A stretch of 64,000 bases of DNA from Flavobacterium sp. 123 (GTDB lineage: Bacteria > Bacteroidota > Bacteroidia > Flavobacteriales > Flavobacteriaceae): positions 2,316,501-2,380,500 of the forward strand of contig NZ_RBXD01000001.1 of the NCBI RefSeq assembly GCF_003634825.1. Reading direction: 5' to 3'. Below are positions 19,692-27,407 of this stretch, one piece after another. The stretch's first letter is position 1. Every line of letters begins with the position of its first letter. A program made the translations under genes and the position numbers. The notes beneath the pieces were generated by a model, which was not told the origin of the DNA, made no database searches, and saw only the letters and a program-made list of their open reading frames with translations.

Positions 19692-20042
19692 CTATCTTCT
19701 TTTGTCTCTAATTTTTGCTTTTTTACCAGTAAGTTCTCTAAAGTAGAAAATTCTAGCTCTACGTACAGCACCTTTTTTGTTGATTTCAATTTTTTGTAAA
19801 GCTGGCAAGTTAACTGGGAAGATACGCTCAACTCCAACTGCACCTGACATTTTACGAATTGTGAAAGTTTCTGTGTTTCCAGAACCTCTTCTTTGAATAA
19901 CAACTCCTTTAAAAAACTGAGTTCTTGTTTTTTCACCCTCTTTAATTTCGTAGTAAACTGTGATTGTGTCTCCAGCTCCGAATACAGGGAAATCTTTTCT
20001 TGTTACAAATTCGTCTTGAACGAATTTCAATAAATCTGCCAT
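19692..20042 (-). CDS. rplS: 50S ribosomal protein L19
   Basis: Structural protein at the 30S-50S interface. The 116 residues show the L19 core: FPVFGAGDTITVYYEIKEG, RTQFFKGVVIQRRGSG and the signature SGAVGVERIFPVNLPALQKIE, with an Arg/Lys-rich end. The C-terminal KAKIRDKRR is typical for this phylum. It lies downstream of trmD, the classical order, but a 158-base gap holds a separate promoter and a candidate leader, so it can be expressed independently. Confidence 0.97.
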   Translation of the reverse strand: MADLLKFVQDEFVTRKDFPVFGAGDTITVYYEIKEGEKTRTQFFKGVVIQRRGSGNTETFTIRKMSGAVGVERIFPVNLPALQKIEINKKGAVRRARIFYFRELTGKKAKIRDKRR

Positions 20043-20110
20043 GATATTTTTTAATTATGGTTTAAAATTAGGGCAACATTCGCGGTTCTCGCCAGAGGTT
20101 GGTCTAATGT
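20043..20110 (-). promoter_or_regulatory. Candidate structured leader of rplS
   Basis: The predicted rplS leader is about 65 bases and clearly richer in G and C than its surroundings (20069-20115). ACATT (20106-20110 complement) can pair with AATGT near 20077-20081, enclosing smaller helices around a GGCG loop. Position and composition suggest an autoregulatory ribosomal-protein leader; such leaders are known for several flavobacterial ribosomal genes. I have not matched it to a named family. Confidence 0.4.
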
Positions 20111-20115
20111 GGGCG

Positions 20116-20145
20116 CAAAATTACAAAAAAAGTCGAAAGTTACAA
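20116..20145 (-). promoter_or_regulatory. Promoter for rplS
   Basis: Minus-strand TAATTTTG (20116-20123) as -7 and TTG 19 bases upstream (within 20143-20145) as -33. The -33 element lies inside a heptamer repeat (20130-20160). Confidence 0.6.
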
Positions 20146-20206
20146 GTCGAAAGTCGAAAGATTTAAAATATTTTGCTAAATGACTTTAAGACTTTTGACT
20201 TTAAGA
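20130..20206. repeat. Heptamer repeats in two inverted clusters between trmD and rplS
   Basis: Plus strand 20130-20160 is AAGTCGA, AAGTTAC, AAGTCGA, AAGTCGA, AAG, a clear period of seven. A second cluster, 20182-20208, has GACTTTAA, GACTTTT, GACTTTAA, GACT, running into the last codons of trmD. The clusters are inverted relative to each other: AAGTCGAAAGTC (20144-20155) can pair with GACTTTTGACTT (20190-20201) with one mismatch. On the trmD transcript this gives a hairpin followed by a U-rich stretch. Confidence 0.6.
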
Positions 20207-20881
20207 CTCATTTAGTAAATCCGGGCGTCTGTTTTTAGTATGTTCATAGGCCATATCTTCTCGCCATTTATCGATTTTTGCAAAGTTACCACTAGTTAAA
20301 ACATCAGGAACTTTCCAACCTTTATAATCTGCAGGACGAGTATAAATAGGGCCTGACAATAAATTATCTTGAAAACTATCCGTTAAAGCCGATGTTTCAT
20401 CACTCAAAACCCCTGGAATTAATCGAATCAACGCATCTGATAAAACTAATGCGCCCAATTCTCCTCCTGACAATACATAATCACCAATTGAGATTTCTTT
20501 GGTAATAAAATGATCGCGCACTCTCTGATCTACTCCTTTATAATGACCACAAAGAATGATGATATTTTCATACATTGACATCGTATTGGCCATTTTCTGG
20601 TTTAATGTTTCCCCGTCAGGTGACATATAAATGATTTCGTCGTAAGATCTTTCACTTTTCAAATGCGTAATACAAGCATCAATAGGTTGCACCGTCATCA
20701 CCATTCCAGCGCCACCACCATAGGGATAATCATCCACGCTTTTTTGTTTATTGGTAGTATAATCTCTTAAATTATGAATGTGAACTTCTACTAAACCTTT
20801 GTCAATAGCACGTTTCATAATCGAAGCTTCAAACGGACTTCGTAATAATTCAGGAAGAACGGTAACAATATCAATGCGCAT
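20201..20881 (-). CDS. trmD: tRNA (guanine-37-N1)-methyltransferase
   Basis: Methylates G37 next to the anticodon and prevents frameshifting. Trefoil-knot (SPOUT) motifs are visible: [15 protein letters not shown] loop near 55, [13 protein letters not shown] near 105 and [13 protein letters not shown] near 130. The frame is open to a start at 20944, but [13 protein letters not shown] at 20881 is the normal N-terminus, and a promoter box lies at 20907-20914, inside the extended version. I therefore use 20881 (226 residues). rplS follows. Confidence 0.95.
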   Translation of the reverse strand: MRIDIVTVLPELLRSPFEASIMKRAIDKGLVEVHIHNLRDYTTNKQKSVDDYPYGGGAGMVMTVQPIDACITHLKSERSYDEIIYMSPDGETLNQKMANTMSMYENIIILCGHYKGVDQRVRDHFITKEISIGDYVLSGGELGALVLSDALIRLIPGVLSDETSALTDSFQDNLLSGPIYTRPADYKGWKVPDVLTSGNFAKIDKWREDMAYEHTKNRRPDLLNES

Positions 20882-20906
20882 AATTTCTTTTCTAAGTTGA
20901 GAGCCG

Positions 20907-20939
20907 CAAAGGTACAAAGTTTTCAACACCAATTTCAAA
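20907..20939 (-). promoter_or_regulatory. Candidate promoter for trmD
   Basis: Minus-strand TACCTTTG (20907-20914) as -7 with TTTG about 21 bases upstream as -33. It lies inside the longer reading of trmD and supports the start at 20881. Confidence 0.5.
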
Positions 20940-20989
20940 CGCAATTTTCAATATCAAATAGCCAAATTCAATTTTTTTTCAGAAGCCTT

Positions 20990-21060
20990 ATCCAGCTGTA
21001 CACTTTATCTCTTGTGGCGAACCCCGCCACAACAGGATGCCGTTTCCATCTGGGCTAGGA
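20990..21060. repeat. Probable dispersed intergenic element, copy 1
   Basis: A GC-richer island in AT-rich sequence: left arm beginning AGCTGTACACTTTATCT (20994), an exact 8-base hairpin TTGTGGCG/CGCCACAA (21012-21019 and 21025-21032) and right arm GGATGCCGTTTCCATCTGGG then CTAGG. The right arm matches that of a second element at 40288-40310. It lies upstream of the two-domain prolyl isomerase. Confidence 0.55.
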
Positions 21061-21136
21061 TTGTAGTGAGCATCATAATTCTCAAAATCACATTAAATCT
21101 GCGTTTATACAAATTACCATTTTAAAATTAATTTCG

Positions 21137-21144
21137 TAATTTTG
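21137..21144 (+). promoter_or_regulatory. Candidate -7 box for the prolyl isomerase gene
   Basis: TAATTTTG fits TAnnTTTG, 23 bases before the ATG at 21168. Confidence 0.5.
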
Positions 21145-21167
21145 TGCCTCAATAAAAAACAACAATA

Positions 21168-22100
21168 ATGGAAAACGGAATATACGCTAAATTCAACACC
21201 CCAAAAGGTTCTATTTTAGTAAAACTTACACACGATTTAACACCGGGAACAGTAGGAAATTTTGTAGCCTTGGCTGAAGGAAATTTAGAAAATAAAGTAA
21301 AACCACAAGGAAATAAATTCTATGATGGATTAAAATTCCACCGTGTAATTCCTGATTTTATGATTCAAGGAGGATGTCCTCAAGGAACAGGAACTGGAGA
21401 TCCAGGATACAAATTTGACGATGAATTTCACCAAGATTTACGTCACGATGCACCAGGTATTTTGTCAATGGCAAACTCAGGCCCAGGTAGTAACGGTTCT
21501 CAGTTTTTTATCACACACGTTGCAACACCATGGCTTGATAACAAGCATACTGTTTTTGGAAACGTTGTTGAAGGTCAAGATGTAGTTGATGCAATTGCTC
21601 AAGGTGATGTTTTGGAAACTTTAGAAATCATCAGAGTAGGAGAGGAAGCTCAAAAATGGAATGCTGTTGAAGCTTTCAGAACTTTTGAAGGTTCTCGTGC
21701 AAAACGTGAAGCGGCTGAACGCGAAGCAGCAGAGGCTGAAATGGAAAAATTAGCAGCTGGTTTTGAAAAAACAGAAAGCGGTTTACGTTACCAATTTATT
21801 CAAAGAGGTTCTGGTAAAAAAGCTGAAAACGGAAAAACAGTTTCAGTTCATTATACAGGACAACTTCCTGACGGAAAAGTTTTTGATAGTTCTTATCCAA
21901 GAAAGAAACCAATTGAATTCCCATTAGGAAGAGGAAATGTTATTGAAGGATGGGACGAAGGTATTGCTTTGTTACAAGTAGGAGATAAAGCACGTTTTGT
22001 AATTCCATCTCATTTAGGATACGGATCTCGTGGTGCAGGAGGAGTAATTCCACCAAATGCTACTTTGATTTTTGACGTAGAATTAATGGACGTTAAATAA
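21168..22100 (+). CDS. Two-domain peptidyl-prolyl isomerase, cyclophilin joined to FKBP
   Basis: Residues 1 to about 165 are a complete cyclophilin: FHRVIPDFMIQGG with catalytic Arg59, ANSGPGSNGSQFFIT and the active-site WLDNKHTVFG. A charged Glu/Ala/Arg linker (about 175-205) leads into an FKBP domain (about 210-310) with VHYTGQLPDG, VFDSSY, VIEGWDEG, GYGSRGAG and IPPNATLIFDVEL. There is no signal peptide, so it is cytoplasmic. Each half is normally a separate protein; the joined cyclophilin-FKBP order is known as a dual-family immunophilin. It probably helps fold proteins at two kinds of prolyl site. Confidence 0.95.
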   Translation: MENGIYAKFNTPKGSILVKLTHDLTPGTVGNFVALAEGNLENKVKPQGNKFYDGLKFHRVIPDFMIQGGCPQGTGTGDPGYKFDDEFHQDLRHDAPGILSMANSGPGSNGSQFFITHVATPWLDNKHTVFGNVVEGQDVVDAIAQGDVLETLEIIRVGEEAQKWNAVEAFRTFEGSRAKREAAEREAAEAEMEKLAAGFEKTESGLRYQFIQRGSGKKAENGKTVSVHYTGQLPDGKVFDSSYPRKKPIEFPLGRGNVIEGWDEGIALLQVGDKARFVIPSHLGYGSRGAGGVIPPNATLIFDVELMDVK

Positions 22101-22123
22101 TAAAAATCAAATAATTGATTATT

Positions 22124-22153
22124 ATCCCAAAGCGAAAGTTTTGGGATTTTTTT
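22124..22153 (+). terminator. Terminator after the prolyl isomerase gene
   Basis: Stem ATCCCAAA (22124-22131) and TTTGGGAT (22140-22147) followed by seven T. Confidence 0.85.
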
Positions 22154-22176
22154 ATATTTACGGATAAACTAAAGCT

Positions 22177-22530
22177 ATGGATACAATTATTAAATCCGAA
22201 CTTTCTTGGTCAGAATTTGAAAAAGTCGAAATGCGTGTAGGGACTATTTTGACAGTAAATGATTTTCCAGAAGCCCGAAAACCAGCTTACCAATTGACAA
22301 TTGATTTCGGTTCTGAAATAGGAATTTTAAAATCATCTGCACAAATCACCCAACGCTATCAAAAAGAAGATTTAATCAACCGACAAATTGTTGCCGTAGT
22401 TAATTTTCCAAAAAAACAAATAGGTAAATTTAATAGTGAATGTCTTGTTCTAGGTGCAGTTGGAGATGCGGGAGATGTTATTTTATTAGCTCCTGATTTT
22501 AAAATAGAAAATGGTTTGCGAATAGGATAA
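22177..22530 (+). CDS. csaA: tRNA-binding-domain chaperone CsaA
   Basis: A single OB-fold tRNA-binding domain of 117 residues (FEKVEMRVGTI, ARKPAYQLTIDFG, LINRQIVAVVNFPKKQIG, SECLVLGA). CsaA in Bacillus is linked to protein export and chaperone activity; the same fold occurs at the C-terminus of MetRS. The length and sequence match stand-alone CsaA. It is convergent with the next gene. Confidence 0.88.
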   Translation: MDTIIKSELSWSEFEKVEMRVGTILTVNDFPEARKPAYQLTIDFGSEIGILKSSAQITQRYQKEDLINRQIVAVVNFPKKQIGKFNSECLVLGAVGDAGDVILLAPDFKIENGLRIG

Positions 22531-22534
22531 ATAA

Positions 22535-23083
22535 TCAGGGATTAATTCTATTAATTAATTGTTGCAAGAACAACTGTCCTTCTTCCCAATATTCCAAATT
22601 AGATTCAGAATTGACGTGTCCTTTTAGACCAATGTTTACGAAAGTACTTCCCCATTTTTCTGCAAGATATTTGGCGCGTTCCAATGAAATATAAGGATCG
22701 TTTTCACTACTTATTACTATTGTTGGAAAATCTAACGGTATCGTTGGTATTGGTGCGAAATTCCAAATTACTTCTGGTGCATGCTCTGGGGAATCAACAT
22801 CTGCAGGGGCAACTAGTAAAGCACCTACAATATTTGGATTAGTATTGGCGGAAGCCCAATGCATCACCATCGAAACGGCTAAACTATGCGCCACTAAAAT
22901 GGTTGGAGCGTCTAATTTTAGTATGGCTTCATTCAGTTTATCAATCCAATTTTCAAGTTTAGGTTCTTCCCAATTATCTTGAATTACTTTACTTGAATTG
23001 CTGTATTTTTTTAGCCAATAACTTTGCCAATGGTTTTCGCCAGAATCACCGAGTCCAGCTAGTATTAATAAATTTGGTTTCAT
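22535..23083 (-). CDS. RBBP9/YdeN-type serine hydrolase
   Basis: Small alpha/beta hydrolase of 182 residues, no signal peptide. The family N-terminus LAGLGDSGENHWQSYW is present; Ser67 or nearby in VAHSLAVS is the nucleophile, Asp in SSENDPY the acid and His in KGHVNSES the base. Substrate unknown. It follows the sulfurtransferase gene by 106 bases on the same strand and may share its transcript. Confidence 0.85.
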   Translation of the reverse strand: MKPNLLILAGLGDSGENHWQSYWLKKYSNSSKVIQDNWEEPKLENWIDKLNEAILKLDAPTILVAHSLAVSMVMHWASANTNPNIVGALLVAPADVDSPEHAPEVIWNFAPIPTIPLDFPTIVISSENDPYISLERAKYLAEKWGSTFVNIGLKGHVNSESNLEYWEEGQLFLQQLINRINP

Positions 23084-23189
23084 TTTACCAATTTGTTACA
23101 AGTTTCTTCAAATCTTAATAAGAGATTTGACTTAATTTTATGTAAATATAAATTATTTTCAATGGAGGTAAAATCCCTTTTTAAGCTTG

Positions 23190-24014
23190 CTATTTTTCGA
23201 TAGGAAAGTTTTCTAATTGTCCCCATTCAGTCCAAGAACCATCATATATGGATTTAGGCGCATCAGAAATTAATTCGAAAGCAATTAAATCAATACAAGC
23301 TGTAACTCCAGAACCGCAAGTAAACACAAGTGGTTTGTTGTTGGGTTTTAAGATTTTAAGCAACTCTTCTTTTGGTAAAAATTTCCCGTCGCGCAAAAGT
23401 TGTGTGTAAGGAATATTTATAGAGCCGGGGATATGCCCGCTTCTTAAACCTGGTCTAGGTTCGTCGCCAATTCCTTTGAATCTGTTTTCAGCGCGTGCAT
23501 CAATTAATATAGCTTCTTTTGTTTGAATGTTTTTTAATAGTTGCTCTTTGTTTTTTACTAAATTAGGATTAAAATTTGCTTCAAAATCACCAATTGGATA
23601 AATGTCTTCTCTTTGATTTTTTTCTGTTTTATAACCTTCTTCAATCCAAGCAGGAAGTCCTCCATCTAAAATATGAACGTTTTGATGTCCCATTGTTTTG
23701 AATAACCACCAAGCTCGTGGACTTGAATATACGCCTAAAGTATCATAAACTACAATTATACTGTTTTTATTAATACCTAGTTTTCGAGCTTCTTCTTCAA
23801 ATTTTTCAGGACTTGGAAGCGTATTTGGTAACGGATTATTAGTTTCGCTAAAGGTGTTTTTTATATCAAAAAAACGAGAACCTTTTATCTGAATATTTTC
23901 TAAATCCGTTTTCAAACTGGACTGATTGTCTTTTAAACTCGCGTCTAGTATTACAAGATTCGGTTCTTCAAGATGAGTATGTAACCATGTTGTACTAACG
24001 ATTGGTGCTGTCAT
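23190..24014 (-). CDS. sseA: Sulfurtransferase (rhodanese; 3-mercaptopyruvate type)
   Basis: Two tandem rhodanese domains in 274 residues. The active-site loop near the C-terminus is CGSGVTA with Cys233, the motif of 3-mercaptopyruvate sulfurtransferases (thiosulfate enzymes have CRxGx[RT]). It moves sulfur from 3-mercaptopyruvate to thiols or cyanide. Its ATG overlaps the stop of the upstream hydrolase (ATGA at 24011-24014), showing translational coupling. No signal peptide. Confidence 0.92.
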   Translation of the reverse strand: MTAPIVSTTWLHTHLEEPNLVILDASLKDNQSSLKTDLENIQIKGSRFFDIKNTFSETNNPLPNTLPSPEKFEEEARKLGINKNSIIVVYDTLGVYSSPRAWWLFKTMGHQNVHILDGGLPAWIEEGYKTEKNQREDIYPIGDFEANFNPNLVKNKEQLLKNIQTKEAILIDARAENRFKGIGDEPRPGLRSGHIPGSINIPYTQLLRDGKFLPKEELLKILKPNNKPLVFTCGSGVTACIDLIAFELISDAPKSIYDGSWTEWGQLENFPIEK

Positions 24015-24850
24015 TTGATTTGATTTTGAATTTTATTTTCTTCAACAATTCGTCTTACTTCATTGAGTAATAAAGGGAAAGCAGGTTCCGTCATGTTGTG
24101 GCCAAATCCATCGAGTTCATATAGTTTTGTATTTTTATGCCCTGCTATTTTCATCATGCGCATTAGGTAAGCGTTTTCTTCATAACGCCCTAGTAATTCT
24201 AATTCACGATCTCCAGTTATAAGTAATAAAGGCGGTGCATCTGCACGCACATGAAATAGTGGAGCATATTCGTCAATTATAGGTTGAGTTTCTGGAATGC
24301 CTCTTTCTTTTCGAACTAAAAAATGGGTGATGGCTTGACCACTAAACGGAATAAGTCCAGCAATTTTATTGGCATCTATTCCTTGTGCGTTTAACCATTT
24401 TTTATCTAAACCAATCATAGTGGCTAAATATCCTCCAGCAGAATGTCCAGAAACAAAAATTAGGGAAGCGTCTCCGCCAAATGTATTTATGTTTTTGAAA
24501 ACCCAAGCTGTCGCTGCCGCAGCATCTTCAATATATTTTGGTGCTACTACTTTTGGACCTAAACGATAATTTACTGAAATCAAAGCTATTCCTTGGTTTT
24601 TGAGTGCTTCTGGTAGTTCTTTTTCACCACTAGTTAATCCGCCGCCGTGAAACCAAATTACAGTAGCAAAACCTTTACTGTTTTTTGGATAATAAACATC
24701 TAAAACACACCTTTCTTTTAGATAAGCATCAGATTTGCTTACGGAATTATCATAATATGGGATGTTTAATTGGGTGGCATATTCTACTTTTTGTGCAGAA
24801 ACAGAAATTCCGAAAAGGAATAATAATGCGAAAAGGAAAAGGTTTTTCAT
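24011..24850 (-). CDS. Secreted alpha/beta hydrolase (HGGG carboxylesterase/lipase type)
   Basis: Signal peptide of about 19 residues ending at SAQ, then an alpha/beta hydrolase. The oxyanion motif WFHGGGLTSG is near residue 68, the nucleophile is Ser137 in GHSAGG, the acid is probably Asp in ITGDREL near 213, and the base His in DGFGHNM near 250. It is likely an esterase acting outside the cytoplasm. Its stop overlaps the sulfurtransferase start, although the products should sit in different compartments. Confidence 0.88.
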   Translation of the reverse strand: MKNLFLFALLFLFGISVSAQKVEYATQLNIPYYDNSVSKSDAYLKERCVLDVYYPKNSKGFATVIWFHGGGLTSGEKELPEALKNQGIALISVNYRLGPKVVAPKYIEDAAAATAWVFKNINTFGGDASLIFVSGHSAGGYLATMIGLDKKWLNAQGIDANKIAGLIPFSGQAITHFLVRKERGIPETQPIIDEYAPLFHVRADAPPLLLITGDRELELLGRYEENAYLMRMMKIAGHKNTKLYELDGFGHNMTEPAFPLLLNEVRRIVEENKIQNQIK

Positions 24851-24876
24851 CTGGGTTTATTTAATTTTTAAATATA

Positions 24877-24914
24877 CAAAAAAAGTCCAAAAACCATTTG
24901 GCTTTTGAACTTTT
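24877..24914 (-). terminator. Imperfect terminator after the DUF3276 gene
   Basis: AAAAGTCCAAAAACCA and TGGCTTTTGAACTTTT pair with two mismatches; A-rich left edge gives U on the minus strand. Confidence 0.5.
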
Positions 24915-24942
24915 GTATTGGTATGGATAGTTTGATTATATA

Positions 24943-25326
24943 TTAAATATCATCAAATTCGATATCTGTAAAGCTTGATGTTTGAGGGATTATTTCATCA
25001 TCCTCTGTTTTATCAGAAACATATTCTTTTTTGAAATCTTTTTGGTGTCTTTCTGAAATAACTTCTTCTCCTTTGTGATTCAAAACATAAGAGGTCATTT
25101 CTCCAAGAATTTCTGCAAAAGCAGTAAAATCTTCTTTGTATAAATAAATTTTGTGTTTCTTGAAATGGAATGATCCATCTTCTTCAGTAAACTTTTTGCT
25201 TTCGGTAATTGTTATATAATAATCGTCTGCTTTGGTAGCTCTAACATCAAAGAAATAGGTTCTTCTTCCAGCTCGTAAAACTTTAGAAAATATCTCTTCT
25301 TTTTCTAACATATCATTTTCTCTCAT
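24943..25326 (-). CDS. DUF3276 family, PUR-alpha-like nucleic-acid-binding protein
   Basis: A Bacteroidota family related to the PUR-alpha single-stranded nucleic-acid-binding fold. The core EEIFSKVLRAGRRTYFFDVR and DYYITITESKK, then HKIYLYKEDF, fit the repeat (about 9-90); the acidic tail ends in DIEFDDI. The frame runs up to 25365, but MRENDMLEKEEIFSK at 25326 matches the usual start, giving 127 residues. Biological role unresolved; single-strand DNA or RNA binding is inferred from the family. Confidence 0.85.
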   Translation of the reverse strand: MRENDMLEKEEIFSKVLRAGRRTYFFDVRATKADDYYITITESKKFTEEDGSFHFKKHKIYLYKEDFTAFAEILGEMTSYVLNHKGEEVISERHQKDFKKEYVSDKTEDDEIIPQTSSFTDIEFDDI

Positions 25327-25396
25327 AATCCTTTCTGTCAATTTTTTTGGTTTAATAGCAATCAAAAATCATAAAAATATATGGATTAAACAAAAA

Positions 25397-27175
25397 TTAT
25401 TGCAATTCTTTTTCTGAAAGTTGTTTCAAATATAGGGATGCATAATAGCCTTCTTGATTTATTAATTGATTATGAGAGCCTTGTTGTGTGATTTTACCAT
25501 CTTCAATGATTAGTATTCTATCTGCATTTTTAGCAGATGAGATTCTGTGACTCACTATTATGGTAGTTTTATCTTTACAAATTTCATATAAGTTGTTCAA
25601 AATAGCTTCTTCGGTTTCTGTATCAACTGCAGATAAGCAGTCATCAAAAAGTAAAATGGCAGGATTTTTAATAATGGCTCTCGCTATAGAAACACGCTGT
25701 TTTTGTCCACCAGAAAGTGTGATTCCTCGTTCTCCAAGAATGGTTTCATATTGTTTGTTAAAACCAATGATATTATCATGTACAACGGCACTTTTTGCGG
25801 CAGCAATTACTTCTTTATCAGTAGCATTTTCTTTGCCAAATTTGATGTTGTTTTTTATGCTATCTGAAAATAGAAATGCGTCTTGCGGAACAATTCCAAT
25901 GCTGTTTCTCAAATCATATAAGTTTAGCTTGCTAATCTCTTTGCCGTCAACATTTATTTCTCCTTCAGAAACATCATAAAGCCTTGATATTAGAGATAAA
26001 ATAGTTGATTTTCCTGCTCCAGTTTTTCCTAAAATAGCTAATGTTTCTCCTTTTTTTACTGTAAACGAAATGTCTTGTATTGCTTTTATGTTTGTGTCTT
26101 CGTAGGTGTAACTTACATTTTTGAAAGTGATTTCGCCTTCAATTGAAGAGTGCTCTAGGTTTTTGTTTTTGATTTCAGGTTCAATTTTTAAGAACTCATT
26201 CAATCGTTTTTGAGATGCTTCGGCTTCTTGTACCATTGATGAAACCCAACCTAATGACGCTACTGGCCAAGTTAACATGTTTACGTACAAGATAAATTCA
26301 GCTATGGTCCCTATGCTTTTGATAGTTCCATCAATGTACATTAAACCTCCAAAATAAATAACTACTAAGTTACTTATTCCGATTAAGGCGAGCATTAAAG
26401 GACCAAAAAGGGATTGTACTCGTGCTAGACTTAAACTTTTGCTTTTGCTTTCGTTAGCTAAATCAATCATGTTGTTTTGATGCTGATTTTCTAGCGAATA
26501 GGCTTTTATAACTCGAATACCTGAAAATATTTCTTGTGAAAAACTAGAAACTTTAGATAGATATTGTTGGAAAATGGTGCTTCGAATATTGATTTCAGAA
26601 CTTAGTTTAAAAATGGCATAGGATAATAGCGGTAAAGGTAAAATTGTATAAAAAGTCAATCGAGGAGAGACATTATACATATATGCAATCACTATGGCAA
26701 AACGGATAACTGTATTTATAGTATACATAACAGCTGGTCCTACATACATTCTAACTTTGGAAACATCCTCGCTAATACGGTTCATTAAATCCCCAGTTCT
26801 ATTTTGTTTATAGAAGTTTTGAGATAAATTCTCATATTGTCTAAAAACTTCGTTTTTCAAATCAAATTCGATATGTCTTGACATAACAATTAAGGTTTGA
26901 CGCATCAAAAAAGTTAGAAAACCTGCAATAATGGTTGTTCCAATAATCAATAAAATATTACTGACTAACTCTTCTTTAAAATAAGAGTTTAGGATTGGAG
27001 ATGCTTTTTCATGAGCAGATAGCTTGTCAAATTTTTCGATTGCACCTAATGACTTGCTGATTAATTTTGGAGTAAACAAAGAAAAAATTTGAGCAACTAT
27101 GGTGATGCCAATCCCAAGTAAAAAACTGAATTTATATTTGACAAAATATTTGTTTAAATAGCGTAATTCTTTCAT
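25397..27175 (-). CDS. ABC exporter, fused permease and ATPase
   Basis: Type IV (half-size) ABC exporter. Six transmembrane segments lie in about 15-315 and the nucleotide-binding domain in 345-585. Walker A is GKTGAGKST near 382, the Q-loop and LSGGQKQR signature near 487, and the D-loop and His switch SHRIS near 545. It is 592 residues. Likely a homodimer or partner of another half-transporter for lipids or drugs. Nearby genes give no substrate clue. Confidence 0.93.
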   Translation of the reverse strand: MKELRYLNKYFVKYKFSFLLGIGITIVAQIFSLFTPKLISKSLGAIEKFDKLSAHEKASPILNSYFKEELVSNILLIIGTTIIAGFLTFLMRQTLIVMSRHIEFDLKNEVFRQYENLSQNFYKQNRTGDLMNRISEDVSKVRMYVGPAVMYTINTVIRFAIVIAYMYNVSPRLTFYTILPLPLLSYAIFKLSSEINIRSTIFQQYLSKVSSFSQEIFSGIRVIKAYSLENQHQNNMIDLANESKSKSLSLARVQSLFGPLMLALIGISNLVVIYFGGLMYIDGTIKSIGTIAEFILYVNMLTWPVASLGWVSSMVQEAEASQKRLNEFLKIEPEIKNKNLEHSSIEGEITFKNVSYTYEDTNIKAIQDISFTVKKGETLAILGKTGAGKSTILSLISRLYDVSEGEINVDGKEISKLNLYDLRNSIGIVPQDAFLFSDSIKNNIKFGKENATDKEVIAAAKSAVVHDNIIGFNKQYETILGERGITLSGGQKQRVSIARAIIKNPAILLFDDCLSAVDTETEEAILNNLYEICKDKTTIIVSHRISSAKNADRILIIEDGKITQQGSHNQLINQEGYYASLYLKQLSEKELQ

Positions 27176-27225
27176 GTTAGGGGTAATCGTTATTGACTTA
27201 ATTCTTTGTTTTATGGTACTTCGGA

Positions 27226-27233
27226 CAAAGATA
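27226..27233 (-). promoter_or_regulatory. Candidate -7 box for the ABC exporter
   Basis: Minus-strand TATCTTTG, matching TAnnTTTG, 51 bases before the ATG at 27175. Confidence 0.45.
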
Positions 27234-27371
27234 CAAGTTTAAACGTAAACTGGCACACTACTAAAATCTTAAAACGAATTGTTTTTAGATGCTTCATTAG
27301 TTTTTTGCTTTATAAGGAAATTTTTTGTCTTATTTTTTGAGGTTTAATTTTATTTTAAGGGATGAAATCCT

Positions 27372-27379
27372 TATTTTTG
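27372..27379 (+). promoter_or_regulatory. Candidate -7 box for nusB
   Basis: TATTTTTG, an exact fit to TAnnTTTG, about 29 bases before the GTG start of nusB. Confidence 0.5.
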
Positions 27380-27407
27380 CAGACTAATTTATAAAAGTTC
27401 TTACAAG

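Noticed and set aside
19610-19936. A 108-codon minus-strand ORF
   Set aside because: It overlaps rplS in another frame and its sequence has no domain; rplS is unambiguous.
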